From contig JARHZA010000001.1 in NCBI GenBank assembly GCA_029258375.1, positions 849,564 through 913,563 on the forward strand: a stretch of DNA of 64,000 nucleotides, written 5' to 3'. The notes under the pieces are model-generated. The model ran no database searches, was not told where the DNA came from, and worked only from the letters and a program-made list of their open reading frames with translations. Shown in pieces: positions 8,971-20,868 of the stretch. Position 1 is the first letter of the stretch. Each line of letters opens with the position of its first letter. Position numbers and translations under genes: made by a program. This stretch comes from Eubacterium sp. Lineage in GTDB: Bacteria > Bacillota > Clostridia > Oscillospirales > Acutalibacteraceae.

Positions 8971-11502
8971 ATGGCAAATAATAGTGCAAATAAAAAACAA
9001 AATAGGTCAACTAATAGAAGTCCACAGTCTCGTGCTCGTCAAACAAAAGCTCAAATTGAAAGAGAAGAGCAACTTAGGATTGAAAGAAATGAAACAATTA
9101 ACCGTGTAGTTGGAATAATTCTATTTTCTGTTTCGATTGTGTTCTTTTTCGTTGCCGTAATAAAGGGACAGGGTGCTTGGCTTTTTTTACATAATTTCTA
9201 TTTGGGTTTATTTGGAAAACTTGTTGCTTGTATTTTTCCTATATTAACCATAATAATCACAGTCCTTTATTCAATGAAATATAAAGAACCTAAAAAATTT
9301 ATATCAAAAAGTGTAGAAAGTGTAATAATGATTCTCCTTATTTCTATGCTTATACATATATTTATAAATGTTCCAGGAGAATCTTTTTCAGTAGCCGTAA
9401 AATCAGCATATCTAAATGCACCAGAAGAATTTAATGGTGGTTTGTTTGGTGCAATTTTTGGATGGATTTTTTTAACATTTGGCAAAGCACCTGCAATAAT
9501 ATTAACTATAGTGTTGATGTTTGTTGATTTTATGTTTTTAACAGGAATTACAATAATTCAATTTTTCAAAGGTGCTGCTAAACCCGCAAAAGCAACTTAT
9601 GATAAAATTGCCCCAGTTATTGAAGATCGTATTGAACAAAGAAGAATGACTAAGTTTGATATTGACGTTCCTCTTGATGATCCAATAAACGAAGACGAAC
9701 AAAATAGCAGTAAAACTAAAAAGAATAAAAAATCTGATAAGGCTCACGTAAAAGAAGAGGCTGCTACAAAAGATTTAATTGATGAAATAAATGCTGCAAC
9801 TGCTAAAAATAAGGCAGAGCGTAACAATGCAAAACAAAAATCAATTGATGAAATTGTAAGAGATGCATCTGCACAACAAGAAACAAAAAAAGTAGAAGAG
9901 TTTGAAGTTACAGATGAACAAATGAAAGCAGGTGTTGAAGAATATTCTATGCCTACTGTAAATCTTCTTAAGGTTGCAAAACACGCTGAAACTAAAGATA
10001 TTAGTGGGGAACTTAAAGAAAATGCCGAAAGACTTATTGATACACTTAAATCTTTTAATGTTGACGCAACTATAACAGATATTAGCCGTGGGCCAACCGT
10101 AACACGTTACGAATTAAAACCTGCAGCAGGCATACGTATTTCTAAAATAACTAATCTTGCAGATGATATTGCGTTAAACTTGGCAGCAACACACGTTCGT
10201 ATTGAAGCTCCAATTCCAGGCAAAGCAGCAGTTGGTATAGAAGTTCCTAATACTGTAAAAAATGCCGTGTCTATGCGTGAACTTATAGATACTCCAGAGT
10301 TTTCTGAACAGTCATCAAAACTTTCAGCTGGTCTTGGAAAAGATATTGCCGGCAATCCAGTATACTGCGATATTTCAAAAATGCCACACTTGCTTATTGC
10401 AGGTACAACTGGTTCAGGTAAATCTGTATGTATGAATTCAATTATAGTTTCAATTCTTTACAGAGCAAAACCTGATGAAGTTAAATTCCTTATGATAGAT
10501 CCTAAACAAGTTGAATTTTCAAAATACGTTGGTATTCCTCACTTGCTCGTACCAGTTGTAACTGATCCACGAAAAGCAGCAGGCGCTCTTGGTTGGGCTG
10601 TTTCTGAAATGTTGCAGAGATATAATAAGTTTTCAGAAACTGGTGTAAGAGATATTGAAGGATACAATAAATATGTTGCAAAGCATGAAGATATGGAACC
10701 AATGCCAAAAATCTGTATCTTTATTGACGAACTTGCAGACTTAATGATGGCGGCCCCAAAAGAAGTTGAAGATTCAATTTGTAGACTTGCTCAAATGGCA
10801 CGTGCTGCAGGTATGCATCTTGTTATTGCTACACAAAGACCTTCCGTTGATGTTATTACTGGTCTTATTAAAGCAAATATTTCATCACGAATTGCTCTTA
10901 CCGTATCTTCACAAATAGATTCAAGAACTATTCTTGACACTGGTGGTGCAGAAAAACTTCTTGGACGAGGGGATATGCTTTATAATCCAATTGGTGCAAG
11001 TAAGCCTATTCGTGTACAAGGTTGTTTTATTAGTGACGAAGAAGTCGAAGACCTTTGTGACTATATTAAAAACCAAGGCGAAAGTGAATATAACGAAGAT
11101 ATACAAAAAGAAATTGATGCAAAAGCTGTTCAAGATAAAAAGTCAAATCCTTTTGAAGATGACGGAATTGAAGAAAATTATGATGCTCTTTTTGAAAAAG
11201 CAGCGGAGATTGTTATTGAAACAGGTACTGCGTCAACTTCATTTTTACAACGTAAACTTTCAGTTGGTTACGCACGTGGTGCGAAGATTATGGATCAGCT
11301 TGAAGAATATGGTGTTATTGGAGCACCAGAGGGAAGTAAACCTCGCCAAGTTCTTATGACAAAGCAAATGTGGCTTGAAAAAAGAGCTTATGATAGTAGT
11401 AAAAATTATGACCCTGAGAATTTAGAACAAATTACAATGAGTGAAGCAGTATTTGCTAACGAAGTTGTAGATAATCAGGGGGATGGAGATTTATATGAAT
11501 GA
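8971..11502 (+). CDS. ftsK: DNA translocase FtsK/SpoIIIE
   Basis: N-terminal TM helices; [40 protein letters not shown]-terminal gamma domain ...[28 protein letters not shown]. Confidence 0.97.
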   Translation: MANNSANKKQNRSTNRSPQSRARQTKAQIEREEQLRIERNETINRVVGIILFSVSIVFFFVAVIKGQGAWLFLHNFYLGLFGKLVACIFPILTIIITVLYSMKYKEPKKFISKSVESVIMILLISMLIHIFINVPGESFSVAVKSAYLNAPEEFNGGLFGAIFGWIFLTFGKAPAIILTIVLMFVDFMFLTGITIIQFFKGAAKPAKATYDKIAPVIEDRIEQRRMTKFDIDVPLDDPINEDEQNSSKTKKNKKSDKAHVKEEAATKDLIDEINAATAKNKAERNNAKQKSIDEIVRDASAQQETKKVEEFEVTDEQMKAGVEEYSMPTVNLLKVAKHAETKDISGELKENAERLIDTLKSFNVDATITDISRGPTVTRYELKPAAGIRISKITNLADDIALNLAATHVRIEAPIPGKAAVGIEVPNTVKNAVSMRELIDTPEFSEQSSKLSAGLGKDIAGNPVYCDISKMPHLLIAGTTGSGKSVCMNSIIVSILYRAKPDEVKFLMIDPKQVEFSKYVGIPHLLVPVVTDPRKAAGALGWAVSEMLQRYNKFSETGVRDIEGYNKYVAKHEDMEPMPKICIFIDELADLMMAAPKEVEDSICRLAQMARAAGMHLVIATQRPSVDVITGLIKANISSRIALTVSSQIDSRTILDTGGAEKLLGRGDMLYNPIGASKPIRVQGCFISDEEVEDLCDYIKNQGESEYNEDIQKEIDAKAVQDKKSNPFEDDGIEENYDALFEKAAEIVIETGTASTSFLQRKLSVGYARGAKIMDQLEEYGVIGAPEGSKPRQVLMTKQMWLEKRAYDSSKNYDPENLEQITMSEAVFANEVVDNQGDGDLYE

Positions 11503-13381
11503 TTTTCTTCCTGTAAATATTGAAGATTGTAAAAAAAGAGGATGGGACGAAGTCGATTTTGTTTATGTAACAGGTGATTCTTATGTTGATCACCCTTCTT
11601 TTGGAGCAGCAATAATTACAAGAGTACTTGAGGCAAAAGGTTTTAAAGTTGCCATTTTAAGCCAACCTAATTGGAAGAACACAAAAGATTTTACTCGTTA
11701 TGGAAAACCAAGACTTGGATTTCTTGTTACAAGTGGTAATATTGATTCAATGGTTGCGCACTATACTGCAGCAAAAAAATTAAGACACGATGATGCCTAT
11801 ACTGCAGGTGGTGTTGCTGGTAAAAGACCAGACAGAGCAGTTATAGTTTATTCAAATATTATAAGAAAACTTTATCCTGATAGCCCTATTATCATTGGTG
11901 GGCTTGAAGCATCATTGCGCAGATTTGCACATTATGATTATTGGGATGATGATATTAGACCTTCTATTTTAATTGATTCTAAAGCGGACATTCTTATTTA
12001 TGGAATGGGCGAAAATCAAATTATTCAAATTGCAGAAAGACTTGATTCTGGTGAAGATATTACTTCACTTAGAGATATAAAAGGTATCTGTTACGCCGTT
12101 GATGTTAGAGAAACACCTTATGATGGTGTTGAAGTACCAAGTCTTGAAAACTGTATGAATTCAAAAAAAGAATATGCAAAATCCGTTCGTATTGAACAAG
12201 ATGAACAAGACCATATTAGGGGCAGAGTAGTGCGTCAGAAACACGGCAAAATAATGATAGTGCAAAACGTTCCTATGCCACCACTTGAAACAGAAGAACT
12301 TGACTGGGTTTACAGTTTGCCTTATATGAGAACATATCACCCAATGTACGAAAAACTTGGTGGTGTTCCAGGAATAAAAGAAGTAGAGTTTTCTATTACA
12401 CATAATAGAGGTTGTTTTGGTGCTTGTAATTTCTGTGCAATTCAGTTCCACCAAGGCAGATATATTACTTCAAGAAGTAAAGAAAGCATTGTTGAAGAAG
12501 CAAGAAAACTAACTGCATCAAAAGATTTTAAAGGGTATATTCATGATATTGGAGGACCTACTGCTAACTTTAGAAAGCCTTCATGTGAATTTCAGCTTGA
12601 ACACGGTCTTTGCAAGGGTAAAAAGTGTCTTGCTCCAAAGCCTTGTCCTAATTTAATTTCAAATCACGAAGAGTATCTTGATATATTAAGAACTGTTAGG
12701 GAACTTCCAAGAGTAAAAAAAGTTTTCATTAGAAGTGGTATTAGATACGATTATCTTTTACAAGATAAAGACGATACTTTTTTCAAGGAACTTGTTGAAA
12801 ATCACGTTTCTGGTCAACTTAAAGTTGCTCCAGAACATTGTAGTGCGTCAGTTCTTGATAAAATGGGCAAGCCACATATTGAGGCTTATATCGAATTCTC
12901 AAAAAGATATTTTCGTTATACAAATGAGGTTAATAAAGAGCAGTATCTTGTTCCATACTTAATGTCAAGTCATCCAGGTTCAACACTTGATGATGCAATT
13001 GAACTTGCTTGCTTTTTAAATAAAAATCATATTAGACCAGAACAAGTGCAAGATTTTTATCCTACACCAGGCACTATTTCTACTTGTATGTTTTATACAG
13101 AACTCGATCCTTATACAATGGAATCTGTTTTTGTTGCTAAAACTCCACACGACAAAGCATTGCAAAGAGCACTTTTGCAATATTACAATCCTAAAAATCA
13201 CAAGTTATGCGAAGAGGCATTAAGAAAAGCACATAGATATGATTTGATTGGTAATGGTAAAAATTGTTTGATTAAGGGCAGTGTTTCTCAAAATAGGAAC
13301 AGCAGTAACAGTAATAGAAATAATAGTAAATCAAATAATAGGAATTCTTATGGAAGAGGAAAAAAATATAAAAAGCGATAA
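11495..13381 (+). CDS. YgiQ family radical SAM protein
   Basis: [16 protein letters not shown] (CxxxCxxC); [18 protein letters not shown]-terminus; start MNDFLP at 11495 preferred (RBS ggatggag). Confidence 0.92.
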   Translation: MNDFLPVNIEDCKKRGWDEVDFVYVTGDSYVDHPSFGAAIITRVLEAKGFKVAILSQPNWKNTKDFTRYGKPRLGFLVTSGNIDSMVAHYTAAKKLRHDDAYTAGGVAGKRPDRAVIVYSNIIRKLYPDSPIIIGGLEASLRRFAHYDYWDDDIRPSILIDSKADILIYGMGENQIIQIAERLDSGEDITSLRDIKGICYAVDVRETPYDGVEVPSLENCMNSKKEYAKSVRIEQDEQDHIRGRVVRQKHGKIMIVQNVPMPPLETEELDWVYSLPYMRTYHPMYEKLGGVPGIKEVEFSITHNRGCFGACNFCAIQFHQGRYITSRSKESIVEEARKLTASKDFKGYIHDIGGPTANFRKPSCEFQLEHGLCKGKKCLAPKPCPNLISNHEEYLDILRTVRELPRVKKVFIRSGIRYDYLLQDKDDTFFKELVENHVSGQLKVAPEHCSASVLDKMGKPHIEAYIEFSKRYFRYTNEVNKEQYLVPYLMSSHPGSTLDDAIELACFLNKNHIRPEQVQDFYPTPGTISTCMFYTELDPYTMESVFVAKTPHDKALQRALLQYYNPKNHKLCEEALRKAHRYDLIGNGKNCLIKGSVSQNRNSSNSNRNNSKSNNRNSYGRGKKYKKR

Positions 13382-13829
13382 ACATCAAACAGAGATTTTA
13401 ATTGGTGTAGCACTTGTAATTTTAGGTATAATATTTGCTTGTTTTGCATTGATGCAGCCAAAAGTATCAAAAGAAAATAATTCTGTAAATACCGAAGTCA
13501 ATTCTTCACAATATTATGAAGACAGCAGTGAAAATCAATATGGCAATAGTATTAACGAAACTTCAGTAAAAGCAAATAATTCAAATAAAAAAGCAAATAA
13601 AAAATCAAAAGGTGCTAACAATGATATAAGTGTTACTTATCCTTTAAACTTAAACACTTGTACTACTGAAGAACTACAAACAATTGATAATATTGGCAAA
13701 ACAAGAGCTGATGCGATTATTGCATATAGGGAACATCTTGGTGGATATACAAGTGTAGATCAGTTAAAAGATATAAGTGGAATAGGCGATTCTGTTTTCA
13801 GCAGCATAGAGCCATATGTAACGGTATGA
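13350..13829 (+). CDS. comEA: ComEA-like helix-hairpin-helix protein
   Basis: N-terminal TM and C-terminal LNLNTCTTEELQTIDNIGKTRADAIIAYREHLGGYTSVDQLKDISGIGDSVF. Confidence 0.85.
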   Translation: MEEEKNIKSDKHQTEILIGVALVILGIIFACFALMQPKVSKENNSVNTEVNSSQYYEDSSENQYGNSINETSVKANNSNKKANKKSKGANNDISVTYPLNLNTCTTEELQTIDNIGKTRADAIIAYREHLGGYTSVDQLKDISGIGDSVFSSIEPYVTV

Positions 13830-14524
13830 TGAATAATTTTTTTGATAAAATTAAAATTTCACTATTTCCTAAACGTTGTGAAATATGTGGTGATGTTGTT
13901 GAGTTCGACAAAGCTATTTGCGATAATTGTAAACAGCTTCCAATTATAAAACCTCCTATTTGCCTAAAATGTGGATGTAGTAAAGATGAGTGTATCTGTA
14001 AAAAGCATAAAAGAAGAGAAAAAGAATACAAGTCAGTTGTTGCACCATATTATTATGAAGATTCGGTTAAAAAAGGCGTTCTAAATTTTAAAATGCACGA
14101 AATGCCTAAACTTGCAAATTCGCATGGTGAAAAAATAGCAGAAGTTGTAAGTGAATATTATGGTGCTATTGATTTTGATTTTGTAACTTTTATCCCAATG
14201 CGGAAGAAAGATATTATAAAAAGGGGATTCAATCAAGCAGAACTCCTTGCAAATGTTGTCTCTAAAAAATGCAATATTCCAATAGTTGATTCACTTTATA
14301 AATCTAAAAAAACTAAAAAGCAAAAAAGGCAACACGAAAACCAAAGATTTGCAAACATGTATAACGCATTTAAGGTCAATGAAAATATTGATTTAAATGG
14401 TGCAAAAATTCTTTTGATTGATGATGTAAAAACTACTGGGGCTACTTTGTCTTCGGCCGCTTTAGCACTAAAAGCCTATGGAGCAAAAGAAATTTATTGT
14501 GCAACTTTCGCAATTGTAAAATAA
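13826..14524 (+). CDS. comFC: ComFC-like phosphoribosyltransferase
   Basis: Zn-finger CEICGDVVEFDKAICDNC...CLKCGCSKDECIC; KRGFNQAELLA; LLIDDVKTTGATL. Confidence 0.9.
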   Translation: MMNNFFDKIKISLFPKRCEICGDVVEFDKAICDNCKQLPIIKPPICLKCGCSKDECICKKHKRREKEYKSVVAPYYYEDSVKKGVLNFKMHEMPKLANSHGEKIAEVVSEYYGAIDFDFVTFIPMRKKDIIKRGFNQAELLANVVSKKCNIPIVDSLYKSKKTKKQKRQHENQRFANMYNAFKVNENIDLNGAKILLIDDVKTTGATLSSAALALKAYGAKEIYCATFAIVK

Positions 14525-14567
14525 TACTTGATTTCTTGTTTCATTTGTGGTAATATATATCAGCAAT

Positions 14568-14650
14568 GCGGGTGTGGTGGAATTGGCAGACACGCTAGAT
14601 TTAGGATCTAGTGGGCGACCGTGCAGGTTCAAGTCCTGTCACCCGCACCA
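14568..14650 (+). tRNA. tRNA-Leu (anticodon UAG)
   Basis: gcgggtg...cacccgc acceptor, encoded CCA, ggttcaagtcc T-arm, anticodon loop around tttagga, long variable arm. Confidence 0.95.
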
Positions 14651-14681
14651 AGAAACGAGTAGCTTTTAGCTGCTCGTTTTT
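14640..14681 (+). repeat. attL direct repeat
   Basis: cacccgcaccaagaaacgagtagcttttagctgctcgttttt, identical to 37373-37414; covers tRNA 3' end plus the tRNA terminator hairpin. Confidence 0.95.
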
Positions 14682-14883
14682 CTTTTTATTATCTTCAAAA
14701 ATGGCTTAACGAAGCCGTTTTTTAAGTCTTTATTAGTAATTAATTTTACTTTTGCAATTTTATTATTATCTATTATTTAATCATGTTTTGAGTCCCAATT
14801 TGCATATATTGAGTCCCATATTGAGTCCCAAATTTTTTATATATTTTTAAAATAAAACTCCCAATAAAAATTGGGAGTTTATT

Positions 14884-16077
14884 TTATTTTAATTCTAAGT
14901 TTTTTAGCATTTCTGCATTTGCTTCATTTATCTTTTGAATATTAGATTCTTTAAATTTTTCAAGTATATCAACATAAGTGTTAATTGTAATTTTTATATC
15001 AGAGTGTCCCATTATGTCTTTTAAAACAGGTATTTCAACACCACTTTCAATACATCTTGTCCCAAAAGTGTGCCTTAGTCCATGTAGATTTGTATTTTTA
15101 ATTCCTGCACGATTTGCTATAAGGCGGTAAAAACTACTTACTTGACTATCATTGATAAATTTTCCCTTTATATCATAGAATATAAAATTTTCATCATTCG
15201 GAATCATATTTTCGATTGATTCTTTAATGATATTAATTAAAATGTCAGGAATTAGTATTGTTCTTATACCAGCTTTAGTTTTTGGATTATTTGCTATTTT
15301 AGTAGATTTCCTTGAATTGTCCTTGGTAACAGTTTTATTAACACTAATAGTACCGTTTTCAAGATCAATATCAGATACTTGAAGAGCATTTATTTCTCCA
15401 ATTCTCATACCAGTGAACATTGCAATATAAAGTTGATTTACATAACAATTATGATTCTTTCTTGGCTTGTATTTTTGAAGTTCATTAATAAATCTAATTT
15501 CTTCATCAATCGTTAAAGCTCTTACTTTTTTATCTTCTTTATTAGAAAGTGGTCTTTGAACAACAGGGCTGTTCATTGGATTTTTATTTATTATTTCATA
15601 ATATAAGGCAATATCAAAAGCTTTATTCAGCGATGTATATATCTTTTTAATAGTTGAATTTGCTTCCGTTGTTATCTGATTTAAAAACATTATAATATCT
15701 TTTTCTTGAATATCATAAATGTGCATTTTTCCCAAGGGTTTTTCTTCAATTTTCGATACTGTATAAAGATTTCTCTCGTAAGTTGAGTATCTAACTGTAT
15801 TGTTTTGATAATCCTTTGTATAAAGATATGTAAGAATATTTGTTATAGTAGCATTTTTAAATTTTGTATCTCTAAATAGAATATTCTTTTTTAAAAAACT
15901 TTCTCTTTTTTCGTAACACTCCTGTTCAGTAATACCATATACTGCTTTTCTACAAGATTTGTTATTTGCGTCTTTGTAGGTGAAAGATAATCTATATCTA
16001 TCTCTTTGAAAATCATAGTACAATGAACCAACACCGTTCTTATTTTTTGGATTTTTCAATTTCTTCTTTTTATTCAA
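14884..16077 (-). CDS. int: Tyrosine site-specific integrase
   Basis: AMFTGMRIGEINAL, NLHGLRHTFGTRCIESG, LKDIMGHSDIKITINTYVDI (R..HxxR..H..Y). Confidence 0.95.
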   Translation of the reverse strand: MNKKKKLKNPKNKNGVGSLYYDFQRDRYRLSFTYKDANNKSCRKAVYGITEQECYEKRESFLKKNILFRDTKFKNATITNILTYLYTKDYQNNTVRYSTYERNLYTVSKIEEKPLGKMHIYDIQEKDIIMFLNQITTEANSTIKKIYTSLNKAFDIALYYEIINKNPMNSPVVQRPLSNKEDKKVRALTIDEEIRFINELQKYKPRKNHNCYVNQLYIAMFTGMRIGEINALQVSDIDLENGTISVNKTVTKDNSRKSTKIANNPKTKAGIRTILIPDILINIIKESIENMIPNDENFIFYDIKGKFINDSQVSSFYRLIANRAGIKNTNLHGLRHTFGTRCIESGVEIPVLKDIMGHSDIKITINTYVDILEKFKESNIQKINEANAEMLKNLELK

Positions 16078-16079
16078 TA

Positions 16080-16421
16080 TTAAGCTGCTCCTTTCTGTTT
16101 ATATAAATTATCCCAATATCTTTTAGATGCTGGAGTTCTTTTAGTTGCTAAATATCGCTTTAATTCATTTCTCTCTACAAGTAATTTATGACCTTTGTCA
16201 AAAACAGCTAAATCAGGGTCATGCAAAATTCTTCGAGCTTGTTTTTCGCAGCAACCTGCATATTTCATTACTTCTTTTACTCCACACATAACAGGTTCAC
16301 TACCCATATCTTCAACCTTTTCTTTGATGTATTCTTCTATTATCAATAGAAGATTTGATATTTGGGTGTTTTTATATTCTTGCTCATTAAATTGATTCAT
16401 TAAATTTTCGATTTTTTTCAT
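16080..16421 (-). CDS. Excisionase-like helix-turn-helix protein
   Basis: VKEVMKYAGCCEKQARRILHDPDLAVFDKGHKLLVERNELKRYLATKR; two bases upstream of int. Confidence 0.75.
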   Translation of the reverse strand: MKKIENLMNQFNEQEYKNTQISNLLLIIEEYIKEKVEDMGSEPVMCGVKEVMKYAGCCEKQARRILHDPDLAVFDKGHKLLVERNELKRYLATKRTPASKRYWDNLYKQKGAA

Positions 16422-16681
16422 GAAATTATCTCTCTTTCTTGATTTTTATTTTAAATATTTTTATTTTCCTTTTCACTTAAGAACCTCTAATTTTTATAAT
16501 AAATTGATTTGTTTGTTAATCAATCCTATTTATTGTTTTCTATATGTAAATTTTATTTATAATATGAAAAAGGAGTTACTTATGAATACTCATAAATAAC
16601 TCCTTAATTAACTAAAAGAATTTAAAATTAACTTATATTTTAGTTATACATTAAAAAATTTATTCTGTCAAATTTAAGAAG

Positions 16682-17443
16682 TTATGCAATTATAAATTTA
16701 AAAGTTTCAAATTTAATTTTTGTTATTTTTGATTTTTCTTCTGGAGTTATTAAAATAGTTTTTGTTCCTGTTCTGTCAAGTGGAATTTCACTTATAATAC
16801 TTTTTGGCATTTTCAAATTTGATGTTGCCATATAAAGTTTTTTATGAGGAGGAAAGTTTTGACTATTGATTCTTTTAATAAATGATTTTTCATACTCTTT
16901 TGCAATGTTAGTTAAATAAGAAGCCTTAAAAATTAAATCATTGTTTGTTTGAACTCTTTCGAATTTAATTTGATCTCCTAATTTCCAAATGGTTTTAAAT
17001 ATTTCTTTGTTCAAAAAAATATTGCTAATGATCATATGAGCATGATAGTTATGTGATTTGCCTATCTCTTTTACAATTATCATTTTTACATCGTTGCTTA
17101 TTCTCTTTAGTTTTCGTTTTAGGCTTGCAAGGTCTTTTTGAAATTGGTCGTAATTCTCAGGCTGTTGTCTGTAAGTGAAATCGATAGAGTAAACTATTTC
17201 ATAATCAGGATCAAAGTTGTTAAGAATCAATAGGTTTATCTTTTGTAAACTTTTTTGTGTACTCTTATAATTTCTTGTATTTGTGTTTTTAGGTTTCAAC
17301 TCTCTTATTTCACCAGTACAAACATTTTGAATTTTAGAATTACCGATATTTCTCCACATATTAATGTTGTTTTTTGGCTTTGGGTATTCTATTTCTTGAA
17401 AACAGTTTTTATTTTCAAATTTTGTAAGCTTATAATTTTTCAT
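16682..17443 (-). CDS. HUH-type Rep-like replication initiator (probable)
   Basis: HUH-like motif KSHNYHAHMIISN and downstream ASYLTNIAKEYEKS; start MKNYKL at 17443 after gagaggtg RBS. Confidence 0.55.
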   Translation of the reverse strand: MKNYKLTKFENKNCFQEIEYPKPKNNINMWRNIGNSKIQNVCTGEIRELKPKNTNTRNYKSTQKSLQKINLLILNNFDPDYEIVYSIDFTYRQQPENYDQFQKDLASLKRKLKRISNDVKMIIVKEIGKSHNYHAHMIISNIFLNKEIFKTIWKLGDQIKFERVQTNNDLIFKASYLTNIAKEYEKSFIKRINSQNFPPHKKLYMATSNLKMPKSIISEIPLDRTGTKTILITPEEKSKITKIKFETFKFIIA

Positions 17444-17716
17444 TTTTTCACCTCTCTTCATATTTAAATATTAATTACATATATTCTTGATTATGTGCAT
17501 AAAACGTGCATAAAATATTGCAAAGCATTATCATTCCAGCTGAATAAAGATTTGAATAATTATTGCATTAGTGTTTTTAGGCATAAGAAAAGAGATAGCT
17601 TAATAAAAGCTATCTCTTAATTAAACGAATATTTGTAATTGCTTACATATTAATTATAACACAGATTTTTTAAAATCAAGGGAATTTAAGGAAAAATTTT
17701 AATTTTTTTGATTTTT

Positions 17717-18064
17717 TTAACATAAGTGTTTTAATAATGCATAAATACCAAATGTTTTGTTAAAAGCATTTAATTTGTTTCCTTTAAATAATATATTAAA
17801 ATAGTAATAAAGGTATTTTTCTATTTGAAATAATTCTTTAAAATCAACTTCAAAATAAATAAAACAATTATCGCTCTCATCTAAAACTTTTGTGTATGGT
17901 TTAGAAATATCTATAAATCCATTTTGATATAAATATGCATAAACAATTTGTCTTACTAAAAAATTATCATCTTTTCTTAAATTGTTATATAAATCTTTGT
18001 GATTGTTAAATAAAAATTTAATGTAATCATCCTTGTAAATATTGTCTTTAATTATTGTATTCAT
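17717..18064 (-). CDS. Hypothetical protein
   Basis: 115-aa ORF with upstream aggagaaac RBS-like sequence; no recognised family. Confidence 0.5.
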   Translation of the reverse strand: MNTIIKDNIYKDDYIKFLFNNHKDLYNNLRKDDNFLVRQIVYAYLYQNGFIDISKPYTKVLDESDNCFIYFEVDFKELFQIEKYLYYYFNILFKGNKLNAFNKTFGIYALLKHLC

Positions 18065-18534
18065 ATTATTGTTTCTCCTTTGTTTTAAATAATATTTTTA
18101 ATAAAAAAAAGAGCCATTGTTCCTTAACTGGAAAATGACTCTTTATAATTTTTAACTTATTAAATTTATAATTTGTTATATATTAATTTTATCATTAATA
18201 TGATTAACTCGTCAAATTGATAAGATTTGTATTTAATTAAAAATGGTCAATAATTATATGAAATTAGGTCAAAAAGTAATTATATTTAATATTTTTTGTT
18301 TTTGACCTTTTATTGCTTAAAAATATAGTGTTTTTCATTGTTTTTAGTATAATGTTTACGTATGATTTAGAAAACATATACATAAAACTTCAAATAAAAG
18401 TAATTGATAAATACTTATAAAAAAGAAGCAGGGATTGGAGTGCTTTATTCTAATCCCTGCGTTAGTTTTGATTGATTTTTGAATTATGCAAGATAAGATT
18501 TACGATTTATAACAATGAATTTATAATTGATTTT

Positions 18535-19143
18535 TTATATTAAATCCTTTGTGTTATATACATTATAACCTTCGTAATGATAACTTGCGTCAATACCTTT
18601 CATATATACCTCACGGTCGTTTATCTGGCTTGTTAAGGCATCTTTGAGTATTACCTTTATTTCAATATCCTTAATAGGACTGCGCTCCATAGCAAGCAAA
18701 TAGTCCTCTTTATCAACCTTGCTCCAGTCTATTACTTGATGAATTTCTTTTTTTAAAATGCAGTCAAGCCAAATGCGGGTACTGCGCCCATTTCCTTCTC
18801 TAAATGGGTGAGCAACGTTCATTTCAACATATTTTTCAATAATTTCATCGAAGTTTGATTGAGGCATCTTATCAATGTTTTCAAGAGACATTTGCAAATA
18901 CATTACAGGTGCAAATCTAAAATTACCTTTGGAAATGTTTACAGTTCTAACTTTGCCTGCAAAGTCATAAATATCTTCAAATAAAAATGCGTGTATTTGT
19001 GATAAACCTTTAAATGTTCCAACTTCAAATTCATCTAATTTTTTAGTTTCAAATAATTTAATTGCTTTTTCTTTGCTAAGCTTTTCTTCAACCCTTGCAA
19101 GCTCAGCAGAATCGGTTATATTGAGTTTGTTTTCTAATGCCAT
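18535..19143 (-). CDS. fic: Fic/DOC family protein (AMPylase-type)
   Basis: Fic motif HPFREGNGRSTR; start MALENKL at 19143 after aaggag RBS. Confidence 0.92.
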   Translation of the reverse strand: MALENKLNITDSAELARVEEKLSKEKAIKLFETKKLDEFEVGTFKGLSQIHAFLFEDIYDFAGKVRTVNISKGNFRFAPVMYLQMSLENIDKMPQSNFDEIIEKYVEMNVAHPFREGNGRSTRIWLDCILKKEIHQVIDWSKVDKEDYLLAMERSPIKDIEIKVILKDALTSQINDREVYMKGIDASYHYEGYNVYNTKDLI

Positions 19144-19549
19144 ATCATCGACTCCTTGCATATTATTATATCATATAAGCAGCCTTGTAGCAATTATAAA
19201 TGTAAGTTGTTTAGGAAAATGAGTATGCTGTAATTAAGTGATTTTATTAAATCTTATCTATTATGTTTTTAGTTTCCAAATTAGATATTGTGTTAAGAAA
19301 TAATAAATATTTAATTTTAATTATAAGAGTATTGTTATATAAAAGTCTATTAAAACGTTAGTTTAATAAATTATTGAACTAATTAATATAATTACTTCTT
19401 ATATAAGTTATATCATAAAATTGATATTGATTAAATTTCAATAATAGAAAACCAATACCTATAGATAACTGTTTACTACTTCAATTTATTAGTAAAATTG
19501 TTATTTAATCAACTTAAAAAAATTAAATTAAATAGATATTAAACTATAT

Positions 19550-19578
19550 TTGACAATTATTGACTTCAGTTCTATAAT
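19550..19578 (+). promoter_or_regulatory. Sigma-A-type promoter
   Basis: TTGACA (19550-19555), 17-bp spacer, TATAAT (19573-19578). Confidence 0.7.
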
Positions 19579-19745
19579 TAAATTATACTCCGTCTATATA
19601 ATATAGTTATTAACTTAGGTTGTATTTGAAAAATTATAAATTATTGTTTCGTTTTTTAGTGATTTGTAAGACGACTATATCGCAAAATTTACAAGGACTA
19701 TAATAGGGGTTATACCTACTATATAAATTGAAAGGATATACAATT

Positions 19746-20798
19746 ATGTCAAATTCAAACAATTTAGAATTAAAAACAAATGATTTTAACCTTGAAAAAA
19801 TTATCTCAACCTCAATTCAAGTACCAGGGGTAAAAGTTGACAGAAAAAAACTTTTAGCAGAAACTTTTTCTGATATGCCAGAAAAAATTCAAGATATTTT
19901 AGAGTATGGTACATTAGAATCTCAAATATCGAGAGAAGAGTTAAACAAACGTGCTCAAAAATTGATCTTAACAGAAACAAGTAAATCATCAGTAGCTTCA
20001 TTTCTTACTGGTATACCAGGTGGACTTGCGATGGCAGCAACTGTTCCAGCAGATATATTGCAATTTTTTGGTATGTCTTTAAGATTAGCTCAAGAGTTAT
20101 CGTATATTTACGGTGGTGAAGACTTGTGGGGAGAAAATGGCGAAGTAGATGATGAGCGAGTAAAGAATCAACTCGTTTTGTATTGTGGCGTAATGTTTGG
20201 AGTTTCAGGTGCTTCTGCTGGTGTTCGAATATTATCCAAACAGGTTGCAGAGACGGCGTTAAAGAAAATACCACAAAAGGCGCTAACAAAAACATTCTGG
20301 TACCCTATAGTGAAACAAATTGGTAAAGCCATTGGTATTAAAGTAACAAAAAGTACAGTCGCAAAAGGTGTTTCAAAAGCCATTCCTATAGTTGGTGGTG
20401 TGATTTCAGGAGGGTTGAATTTCGCATCGATGATGCCTATGGCAAAGCGTTTACATTCAACACTTGATGAAGCTGCATTTGGATATACACAAGAGGCAAT
20501 GGAAGCTGATATAGAAGAGTTATCTCAATTTGATGAAGATACAGTTGAAACTGAAACCATTAATAATTCTGAGATAACTGATTTAAAAGACAAAGTTTCT
20601 AAAGGTTTAAAAAATGCAAGCAATGGAATTTCAAATCTATTTAGTAAACATAATACACAAACAGAAGAAAATAAACAAAATGTAAGTGATGAAGAAATAT
20701 TTGCTAAAATAGAAAAACTTGCAAAGTTGAAAGATATGGGAGCAATTACAGAAGAAGAGTTTGCTCAAAAGAAAGTCGAGTTGTTAGATAAAATTTAA
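19746..20798 (+). CDS. EcsC-like membrane-associated protein with C-terminal SHOCT-like domain
   Basis: FLTGIPGGLAMAATVPADILQFFGMSLRLAQELSYIYG and SDEEIFAKIEKLAKLKDMGAITEEEFAQKKVELLDKI; RBS gaaagga before ATG 19746. Confidence 0.65.
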   Translation: MSNSNNLELKTNDFNLEKIISTSIQVPGVKVDRKKLLAETFSDMPEKIQDILEYGTLESQISREELNKRAQKLILTETSKSSVASFLTGIPGGLAMAATVPADILQFFGMSLRLAQELSYIYGGEDLWGENGEVDDERVKNQLVLYCGVMFGVSGASAGVRILSKQVAETALKKIPQKALTKTFWYPIVKQIGKAIGIKVTKSTVAKGVSKAIPIVGGVISGGLNFASMMPMAKRLHSTLDEAAFGYTQEAMEADIEELSQFDEDTVETETINNSEITDLKDKVSKGLKNASNGISNLFSKHNTQTEENKQNVSDEEIFAKIEKLAKLKDMGAITEEEFAQKKVELLDKI

Positions 20799-20824
20799 CA
20801 ACTTATAAAATAAATTATGCAATA

Positions 20825-20868
20825 AAAAAAGACAAACTTATTTTCAATTAAGTTTGTCTTTTTTACTT
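20825..20868 (+). terminator. Rho-independent terminator
   Basis: aaaaaagacaaactta-ttttcaa-ttaagtttgtctttttt. Confidence 0.8.

Noticed and set aside
14652-14685. Terminator within attL as a separate element feature
   Set aside because: It is the tRNA terminator included in the 42-bp att repeat, already described.
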